From contig JAABOA010000099.1 in NCBI GenBank assembly GCA_015680635.1, positions 5,443 to 21,411 on the forward strand: a stretch of DNA of 15,969 nt, read 5' to 3'. The translations under genes were made by a program, and so were the position numbers. Of this stretch, positions 9,111 to 15,969 are shown in pieces (position 1 is the stretch's first letter; each line of letters starts with the position of its first letter). The DNA is from Lunasporangiospora selenospora (taxonomy: Eukaryota > Mortierellomycota > Mortierellomycetes > Mortierellales > Mortierellaceae). The notes below the pieces were generated by a model. It worked only from the letters and a program-made list of their open reading frames with translations. It did not search any database and was not told where the DNA came from.

Positions 9111-11700
9111 ATGGCAGACGGAGCACATGGCGATCCTAGTCCAGTGCAAGACAGGCGCAAGACTAGAAATCGCCAGGCAGCCTTCACCTTCTTATCCAAC
9201 ATTCAACTCAATCCATCAGTAGTGCAATCCAACATTCGCAGCAATGACAACAATGCCCGAGGAGAGAGCGAGAAGGGGGACGATGGCGCAGGAGAGATAC
9301 TCAAAACTCTTGACGAAGTGGGCACATTGGAGGCCAATCCAGAACATGATCTAATTGCGGAGCCATCGTATTCATCGCCATATCCTTCAGCGGCTCTTGA
9401 ATATCCAAAGCAAAGCAGCATGGACAGTATTGAGAATGCGACAATGTTGGCCCATTCAGGTTCATCGAAAGAGACTCTTCTGCCAATTGAGAGACCAAGC
9501 TCTTCGGCTCCACGTCCTCGACCATACGTCCAAGGGAGAAAAGAGGCCGTCGCAACCATGTTTCTGTCTGGGATCAGTCTTCGAGGAGGGTCTTCGGTCG
9601 CTGACAACGACACACAGAGCAATCAGCAACATCACAGTCAGGAATATACTCAGAGACAGGAGCAAGCTTTGGATCTGCAAAATGGTGAAAGTAGACATGC
9701 TACTTATACCAAGCCCGGCGGTACAGGGTCTCCTTCTGATTGCACCATCCAGAGATCGACCTCTACTCCCTCCCTCAAGTCAGCCTGGGACAAATTTCCA
9801 GAGGAATCAATTCCGGGAGGCTCGCGTACGACCAGAGCTACTTCCAAAAAATACCGCAAATCCACGACGTCAGGAACATTGTTCTCACCACAGTCCAATG
9901 TCGATGTACTGGAATCAACAAATGCCTCAAAAAACCCAACAGAATCCGGGTCGGGATCGTCTTCTCAGCGTGGGTCTCTTGGGGTGCTATCAAAACTATT
10001 ATCTCAGGGAAAGTTATCAGAATCAGGGTCAGGCCATGATTACAGCCAGTCTCTCGTCCCACGACACTCTATGCGTAGATCTTCAAGTCGTTGGCTAGGC
10101 CCTCTTACGGACCATATGAGTATTAAGCCTTTAATCACTGCTGGAACAACCCATATGGCCAGGAAATTTCTACGGAGACCTTCGATAAGCATCCCAAGGC
10201 ATATCACAAGTCACTCACTTTGGTCTGCTTCTGGGCGTGACCGTGCGCCGGTGTCTAAGCCAAAATTATTCAGCCCATCTTTACCTAGTGCAACACCACA
10301 AATGATAGATTCGGATGGATGCAGGCATATTATCTACAGCGGGCTTGCGCTTTCCAATAGCCATACCAGCCTCATGGAGAATCTCAGCCAGCATACGTTT
10401 ATGTTTACAACCAAACATGGAAGCCCCTTATTTATCTCTTCTGTTCTTCGCTTCAACGACGAAAGGGTTCCTCGAAAGCGTCGGAAGAAGCGTTTTGATC
10501 GTGAATATCTCCAGCAAATTACCAAAGATGCACTCGCCCGGAAAAAGGCCGTATCCTTTGAACCTCTCCTAAAGCAGAGCAATTCCCTCGAGTAAGTCCA
10601 GTAATGGATCTCCAGCACTTGACGTGTTTACCTCCCTTGTTTTCATGATACTCATCTTTGTATTTTCAGCCCTGAACCACAGGATTCTTGTCTTTACGAT
10701 CCCTATTATCTGGATGACCCAGATCTCAAGACGGGAAAGAATCGAACAGTCATCTCACTTGCCTGCTACATGGTATAGTATTTCGCATTCTCTTTAAGAT
10801 GGCAACTCTTTGCTACTAATCCTTTTGCAAGTGTGTGTAAAGTCCAAGTCGATCTTAGAAAATAACCATTCCTTGGTCATTATAGGGCTCTGTGATCCAA
10901 TATACCCGTCCCTCTGACCTAAAGAGAGAGCTTAATGAGCACTTTAGGTCTCGACACCCTAATATCGATCCATCCATTACTCTCTCCAAAATCCGCCGGA
11001 TCAAATCAGATTTGTTGGCTATATCAGAAGAACTTGACTTGGAAATTTCAACCGTAGCACTGGCATATGCATACTTTGAGAAACTGATTCTTAAGGGCAG
11101 TTGGAAAGGGAAAGAGAGCGGAGCGACCCCAGCCGATTCAGCGTCTTCACCTGTCACTAAGGAAAACAGGAGACTTGTGGCATGTAGGTGATAAAAAAGC
11201 AACTTCACAGTTTTAAGCCTTTGGTTAGTTACCCTTTAGTTCACTTCCTTGCCAGGCCTCAAGCTCGTCTTTTAATTTTGAGGATTTGGTAATCTGTCTT
11301 TCATGGACCCCTAGGTGTATGTTTGCTTCTAGCATACAAAGTAAACGAGCCCAAGCGAGCGCCTGGTGAGTTTGCTACCTTGATGAAGACTATGACAAAA
11401 TACATGGAAATCAGTTCCAAGGATATCAAAGAACACGAATTCCAAGTGTTTTCATTGCTTGAATTCAACCTCTATATCCCAAGGCAAGAGTTCTTGCCTC
11501 ACTTTGAGCAAATCCTCTATCGTCAAGGTCAGTTAATGGGTTTCGTTGAAAAAAAAAAGTGATATTCAGAAACTTTTATCCAAATCAAGGTCACTGACTT
11601 TTTTTATTATTTATAATCGCTCAATCTTCGCCCCAAATAAGATTATATCAATGTACAAGAATATCTTGGAGAAGACGAGTTCTATGCTATTGCGACCTAG
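9111..11700 (+). CDS. CABLES-family cyclin-box protein (717 aa)
   Basis: Resembles animal CABLES1/2 (Cdk5 and Abl enzyme substrates, adaptors that link cyclin-dependent kinases to regulatory kinases and ubiquitin ligation). Exons 9111-10591, 10670-10772, 10886-11183, 11315-11527 and 11642-11700 join in phase. The family match is in the C-terminal third: LYDPYYLDDPDL, then YTRPSDLKRELNEHF, ITLSKIRRIKSDLL, STVALAYAYFEKLILKG, ENRRLVACVCLLLAYKVNEPKR and HEFQVFSLLEFNLYIP, matching in order the human blocks around YVKPSDLKKDMNETF, TLSKIRSLKREM, FVYFEKLALKG and ALEFALHLP. Residues 1-450 are Ser-rich and mostly disordered, with the short CABLES-like motif RQAAFTFLSNIQL (21-33), a second similar copy AVATMFLSGISL (146-157), several Ser-Pro sites, and a basic cluster PRKRRKKR that may be a nuclear signal. 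An 18-residue insert (11099-11152) sits in the loop after ILKG. No kinase or catalytic motif. Start: ATG right after an in-frame TAA. CDK partner in fungi is unknown. Confidence 0.85.
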
Positions 11701-11873
11701 GTCATGAGAGCAGATCTAAAATATTAAAGCTAGTTCTAATGCCAAAGTTCATGGGCGAATGCTTGGGATGCATATTTACAAATTTATGTGTGACAAACCC
11801 CAAAGTTGAAATGACAAGGAGGTGTGTGGGCGGGTGTCAATCCATATACGTTTTTTTATATTTATTTATTCGT
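11701..11873. terminator. Convergent 3' region, with POLE3 poly(A) signal
   Basis: The 173 bp between the stop codons of the CABLES-like gene and POLE3. On the minus strand AATAAATAAATA at 11870-11859 begins only three bases after the POLE3 stop, giving two overlapping AATAAA signals and a short predicted 3' UTR. On the plus strand only weak AT-rich candidates (AAATATTAAA near 11718) are visible for the CABLES-like gene. Confidence 0.55.
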
Positions 11874-12862
11874 CTAAAAGCCATCCGAGTCCTCTTCGTC
11901 CAAATTCGAAGTGTTTCCAGCCTCATCATCTTCGCGGCCTTGCTCGTGCATGTTCAAGGATCCTTCGCGAGGAGCAGAAGATGCTTCTCCACTGTCATCT
12001 TCACTGTCATCTTCATCCTCTGCTGCCTCTTCGTCATCCTCGTCAGGCTCCGCAGATGAATCGGCATTCTCCTCGTCGTCGCCTCCTTCTGCTACCATAT
12101 CATCATCTCCTTGAGCTCCTTGACCGTCTCTGGGGTTTGCGCCTGAAGATGACTTTCGAGCCTTGGACGGTTGTTTTGACTCTCCATTTGCAGGCTTTCT
12201 CTTCTTTGATGTTGCAGGTTCGTCTTTTGAATTCTTTGCGCTGTTTTTCCTTGATTTTTGTTTATCTTGGTACGCTGTTATAATTCATTAAGATGGGTGA
12301 GTGTCTGGTGGCGTTGAGGTGTTTGGCGTGTAAAAAGATGAAAACCGGCGTATGAATACACGTATCCTAAACACAGATACGTTACCTGCAAACTCATCGT
12401 TCAGCCGTGGCAACATCTCCTCAAGATCCAGCTGTTCAAGTGCTCTCAGTACATGTGTCCCGCTAATGATCTTGTGTCCTGCACTTGTTGCTACCTCGTT
12501 CGCACTTTGGACAAAACAGGGAAGAGTATGTTAGTTTGTACAGCATTTGGTATTGCAGAAGAGGGGGAGGGGGAGGTTCGAACAACTCGAAACATGCAAA
12601 GGTGAAAGATATAGACCTACGCATAGGCTAGATAATTGACAAAAAGCGTGGTTGACTTGGCAATCGCTATCTTTGCATTCGCCTGGACGACTGTGTTGTC
12701 TGGGAGCTATCGAAAGAGTCCGGAGAGACGGTGAGTATTTGCCACGCGACCATTATGGAGTGTTGGTTCGGACATGAACCCTGCGGAGCATCTTACAGAC
12801 TGTTTGAGAATGCGGTTCAGGATTGCCTTGGGCAACTCATGGTCCTCTATGGATGATGCCAT
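11874..12862 (-). CDS. DPB4: DNA polymerase epsilon histone-fold subunit (POLE3/Dpb4)
   Basis: NF-YB/H2B-like histone-fold protein; pairs with POLE4/Dpb3 in DNA polymerase epsilon, where the dimer binds duplex DNA and H3-H4, and in CHRAC-type chromatin remodellers. Exons 12862-12797, 12706-12621, 12504-12386 and 12274-11874 give 223 aa. The N-terminus reads MASSIEDHELPKAILNRILKQ, then LPDNTVVQANAKIAIAKSTT, LFVNYLAYASANEVATSAG and ISGTHVLRALEQLDLEDML-like helices, matching human POLE3 (LPNAVITRIIKEALPD, FVLYATSCANNFA, NASDVLSAMEEMEF). After residue 90 comes a basic Lys/Ser-rich linker and a highly acidic Asp/Glu/Ser tail, as in the family but longer than the 147-aa human protein. The ATG at 12862 is the first in frame; an upstream hydrophobic extension of the frame lacks an ATG. 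Head-to-head with SLD5. Confidence 0.93.
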
Positions 12863-13094
12863 GTGATAGATTTCTGATGTGCTGGTGTGGTAAGGAGAGT
12901 GGAGGCTGATAAGATCTATTGGAATGGAAAGAGCAAGGAGAAGGAGAATGAAAAATAAAAGACCAAACGAAACGGTCTTTTTGCTGAACACTGTGGCGAC
13001 TTTTCAATGTCCCACAAAACAAAAGCGCCACTGGGGGAAATGGCATTCATTCAAACGTTCTGGGATTGCATCATTCTTTCTTTCGTTCGGCCAG
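12863..13094. promoter_or_regulatory. Divergent POLE3/SLD5 promoter region
   Basis: About 230 bp between the POLE3 ATG and the first confidently coding base of SLD5; the SLD5 first exon probably lies inside it, so the true shared promoter is shorter. No MCB element (ACGCGT) is present. AAAAGCGCC at 13021-13029 is a partial match to E2F/SBF-type G1/S sites and is only suggestive. A good donor (GTAAGG at 12890) on the plus strand is one candidate end of SLD5 exon 1. Confidence 0.45.
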
Positions 13095-14292
13095 CATCCC
13101 GGCTTCATCCCGGATATCCGCCTCTCGGGAACCAGAAGACACAGAGTTTGACTCCCCCCCGAGCTACGTTGGACGTCTTCTCCAAGCGTGGATTAACGAG
13201 CGCGCGGCTCCAGAGCTGCTACAGTACGAGGGCGACTCGGTTTCAGGACTTTTGACAAAGATCGACGATCAGGTAGGCTCGGCCCTGCTCGTGGGACGTC
13301 GGCGGTAGATCTGGGATGGGTGTTAGACCATCGATCTAACTGAAGAGCCTGTCTGGTTCCCTGGCGCCTCGTTTCCCTGCTCAGCTAGGCGTCATTGACG
13401 AGCTTGATGCTGGAGATGACACATCGGTTATCGTCTCTATCTTGTACCAAACAGAATTGGAGCGCATCAAGTTTTTGCTTCGGTCCTACCTGAGAACAAG
13501 GATTTCAAAAGTATAAGAACGCCGATCATACACGTGCACGTACATTCTTCTAAAGTGGGGTTCCAACCATTGACATCGTTCTTACTTGGTTACTTAGATT
13601 GAAAAGTACAGCCAACATATTTTGTCCGATCCGGGTTCAAGACGAAAATTGTCCAGGGCAGAGATCTCCTATGCAGAAAGGTAGATTGGGTTGCGGATTA
13701 AGGGAGAGCGGGAGCATGAGCAATGGATGATTTTAGGTGGACTTTATACCCAGCTATCACAATCAACTCTATTACCCATACTCATCGTTGCTGCAATGAC
13801 TTTGATTAGCTATTCGAGGGCCGTCCAACAACATTGCCATTCAAGCTTCCTCTCGTCTTTACCATTGTCATTACAGGGTCAGGATGACAAGATTTTTGAG
13901 CGCAAATTGAGCATGGGTAAGGCAGACTTTTTTTTCCCTCGATATTTTGATCCAGATGGCACTTGCGGTGTATGGGCCATTATTAATAGGTCATCTACTG
14001 TGGTTTGCGCCTATGTAGTATCCGAGCCTCGACTAGATGAAGCCGTATTTTGCCGTGTATTAGAGAGCATTGGGGGGTTTCAGTTGGACGAGTAAGTGCC
14101 TGTGTTGTGGTTGTCGTACAGAATTTGGATGCCTCGACACCCTAAACTCACCACCGTTGCATCTCATGGCTTTCTTTTTTTCCATATTTTAACAGAAACG
14201 ACGCCGTCGACCTTGTCCCTGGTCAGATCTATCTTGTTCAGTATAGCAAAGTGCGTCCATTACTTCAGCACAGGCAGATCGAGCTAATCTGA
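13095..14292 (+). CDS. SLD5: GINS complex subunit SLD5 (GINS4), 5' end unresolved
   Basis: Subunit of the GINS tetramer, which joins Cdc45 and MCM2-7 in the CMG replicative helicase. Exons: about 13095-13272, 13385-13510, 13598-13680, 13810-13916, 14019-14091 and 14196-14292, all in phase. About 220 residues (human 223). Landmarks: GRLLQAWINERAAPELL (human LEQAWMNEKFAPELLE), TELERIKFLLRSYLRTRISKIEKY, SSFLSSLP, and the C-terminal B domain SEPRLDEAVFCRVLE, VDLVPGQIYLVQY, RPLLQHRQIELI-stop. The frame has no ATG between its last upstream stop (12985) and the conserved core, so a first exon must be spliced in. Acceptors at 13094 (with a good pyrimidine tract) or 13135 are possible; with the latter, ATG 12877 plus donor 12890 would fit in phase but lacks other support. 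Read-through frames around intron 3 (13681-13809) are not coding: joining 13680 to 13810 restores the family alignment. Confidence 0.9.
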
Positions 14293-14493
14293 GATAAATT
14301 TTTCCAGTACCGTTCTTAGTGTTGGTCACTGTTAGTCTGTCCTTCATTATTAGTACATTTATTTGGATTTTATAATCTTTCTTGTATTAGGGGAAATGAG
14401 GGGTTTCATGTATACAAATTATACAACTGACAAGATTTGGAGATATGCAAACGTAGTGGTATCAATTTCACTCATATCATTGTTACAGTTGGT
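14293..14493. other. Convergent 3' region between SLD5 and membrane-protein gene
   Basis: 201 bp of AT-rich non-coding sequence. On the minus strand AATAAA at 14363-14358, 131 nt past the membrane-protein stop, is its likely poly(A) signal. GATAAATT just after the SLD5 stop is a weak candidate on the plus strand. The two transcripts probably overlap at their 3' ends. Confidence 0.5.
14358..14363 (-). terminator. Candidate poly(A) signal AATAAA of membrane-protein gene
   Basis: Canonical AATAAA on the minus strand at a plausible distance (131 nt) from the stop codon at 14494. Cleavage site unknown. Confidence 0.45.
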
Positions 14494-15863
14494 CTAAAGG
14501 TTCGATGATGGTGTAGATACAGCCCTTGGAGTTCCTTCAGGATCTGATTCCTCATACTGTTCTACAGAGGCATGTGAAAGCGGAAGTGATCCTGTGCTAA
14601 AGTCGCTCAGGTCTGACGTGTCATTCTCCCCCAGTGGTGGTGAACTGTTATCAGTCGGGGCGAAGCTAGAATTGTCTTCATTACTCGCATTGGCAGATAC
14701 AGACATGGAAAGTGCTGATGGTTGATAAACGCGGAAAGATGTCGGATTCACCGTTTGGGTTCTCCTGTGGTCTGACCCAAATAGAATAGGTGCACCTCCC
14801 CATGTTGCACCTCTCTGCGACTGAGGCCAGACATCTTCTGGGGCCAATTCCCGCTCTTGACTTGAGGAGGGTTGTTGCAGCATAGACCAGGTATTAGTCG
14901 CGTTGTTGTGAGTATCATCACGTCGGTCCGAGACGGATGAAAGTGAATGGCGGCCCCTGCCATGTCGACGGCGCCCTATTCTTGATGATGAGCTTGCTGC
15001 CGGCCTGGAAGCTATTTCAGGTGGCCTGAGAAAAGATGTGCTGGAACGTGGAGAATCGTCGGACGGCTGGCCCGGGTAATTATCCCTCCAACTTGGATCA
15101 TAGGATGGCGGTGCCCGCTGTGTACGGGATGCCGATGCATCCACTTCATCGTCAACCCTTAAAGCAGTCTGTTCTCCTGCTTCATTCACTATCGGCAACT
15201 CTTCCCTTTCGGGGTCGCCTGTGAATGATAATCGTGGGGAGATGACACCGGAAGAGTACAAGGAGGCGGGGCGAAGTAAAGGCGGAGGTGAGTCTCTCCC
15301 TGCAGTCGATGAAATAAACGAGTGCTGTCCACTATTTACTCTGATTCGCGCAGACCCTGAGTCTTGGAAGAATTGGAGCGATCGTGCGGAGGAAAGGATC
15401 GAGACGACAAGGCTGTGTCGCCTTTCTGCAGAGACTTGACTTATTGCATCCACGACTTCTGGGCTCAATGGGCCAAGTGGAGATGATGTTGAATAAACGG
15501 GGGCCGCATCTGGAGTCCGTCTTCCTGCCTCCAGCATTTCCTCATCGGTACGAGCTAGGAGTGCGTCGGGAAGGAAATCAATGTTTGAGCGTGTCCTTCT
15601 CCTTGCGGCACCAGAACACAGACAGCAGACTACGGCCACAGCCAATATCGCAGCTGCACATCCCGCTAGAACTTCGGCGATGAAAAGTGCAGTCGAATTG
15701 GTGGTGCGTCTACAAAAGGGAGGGATGGTTGGTGTGTTAGAATTTGAGAGATGAATCAGGGTCTGGTTGTCTCCACTCACAGTTTGGCTGTCCTTGCACT
15801 GTTTTAGTCACCTTACCCAGTAGAAAGGTCATGGGGTGGACTGCTAGTTGGGGACACGTCCAT
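14494..15863 (-). CDS. Ser-rich single-pass membrane protein with PPSY motif, 5' end uncertain
   Basis: No family recognised. Exons 15863-15817 and 15709-14494 give 420 aa if translation starts at ATG 15863 (MDVSPTSSPP). A short Ser/Thr/Pro-rich outer segment with an NST glycosylation site (N20) precedes one hydrophobic helix at about 22-47 (ALFIAEVLAGCAAAILAVAV core), followed by ARRRTR, so a N-out/C-in topology is predicted. The long cytoplasmic part is disordered and Ser-rich, holds APPSYDP (PPSY, about 216-219), the type of motif bound by WW domains of NEDD4/Rsp5 ligases, and ends in an acidic Ser-rich tail. The longest open frame starts at 15780, but its first 24 codons are an intron (GTAAGG at 15816, CTAAC branch, TTTTGTAG ending 15710). 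A further pyrimidine-rich acceptor (TGTTGCAG, ending 15869) leaves open that an upstream exon encoding a signal peptide or extracellular domain lies beyond the window. Confidence 0.65.
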
Positions 15864-15969
15864 GGGTGCTGCAACAGCGAAAACGCTGCTCAATATGGGC
15901 CGTGGGTGCTGATGGTCTTGTAAGGGCGATCCAGAATAAGCGTAAAGCAGAACTCAGGGCGGGAAGGAG

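Noticed and set aside
8533-9222. Small open frames (up to 129 aa) upstream of the CABLES-like gene
   Set aside because: They overlap in several frames, show no known motif, and some run into the CABLES-like coding sequence out of frame.
11911-12114. Ser-rich plus-strand frame
   Set aside because: Mirror image of the acidic Asp/Glu codons of the POLE3 tail; likewise the Ser-rich minus frame at 4357-4617 mirrors the acidic region of NOP2.
12863-12991. Hydrophobic N-terminal extension of POLE3 resembling a signal anchor
   Set aside because: The frame is open but contains no ATG (the first codon is GTG); POLE3 proteins start at the equivalent of the ATG at 12862. It is 5' UTR/promoter.
13691-13809. 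Coding continuation of SLD5 through 13691-13809
   Set aside because: The open frame has no similarity to SLD5; joining 13680 to 13810 restores the alignment and phase, with GTAGAT donor and TTTGATTAG acceptor.
1-15969. Transposons, viral remnants, CRISPR, tRNA or rRNA genes
   Set aside because: No terminal repeats, integrase or polymerase motifs, regular spacer arrays or recognisable RNA genes were found on either strand.

Overview
The window is nuclear DNA of an intron-rich fungus. Almost every intron is 78-170 nt, begins GTATGT/GTAAGT or a close variant, and often carries a CTAAC-type branch site shortly before the AG. A fungal type of gene content is packed on both strands with intergenic gaps of about 85-580 bp. 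The presence of a CABLES-type cyclin-box gene, together with this intron density, suggests an early-diverging fungus (Mucoromycota/Mortierellomycota-like) rather than an ascomycete or yeast; that placement is inference. No rRNA, tRNA, CRISPR array, transposon or integrated virus was recognised.

Layout, left to right: (1) minus strand, DNA topoisomerase III (TOP3), nine coding exons visible, C-terminus running off the left edge; (2) minus strand, 40S ribosomal protein S29/uS14 (56 aa, three exons, with a long first intron and a tiny last exon); (3) plus strand, NOP2-type rRNA cytosine-5 methyltransferase, divergent from RPS29; (4) minus strand, mitochondrial cysteine desulfurase NFS1, convergent with NOP2 and containing a probable GC-AG intron; (5) plus strand, a 717-aa CABLES-family cyclin-box protein; (6) minus strand, the histone-fold DNA polymerase epsilon subunit POLE3/Dpb4, convergent with CABLES; (7) plus strand, the GINS subunit SLD5, divergent from POLE3, first exon unresolved; (8) minus strand, a Ser-rich single-pass membrane protein with a PPSY motif, whose 5' end may lie beyond the right edge.

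Two divergent pairs join genes of one process: RPS29/NOP2 (ribosome production) and POLE3/SLD5 (Pol epsilon and the CMG helicase, which touch each other at the leading-strand fork). With TOP3 and a CABLES-like cell-cycle protein nearby, the window is weighted toward replication and growth control. All gene structures were derived by hand from conserved protein blocks, reading-frame phase and splice signals; in every multi-exon model except SLD5 (first exon missing) and TOP3 (3' end missing) the phases close from ATG to stop. I did not find a clearly novel multi-gene system; the most unusual items are the fungal CABLES homologue, the POLE3/SLD5 shared promoter, the GC-AG intron, and a strand-biased CATC-rich stretch in the RPS29 intron.
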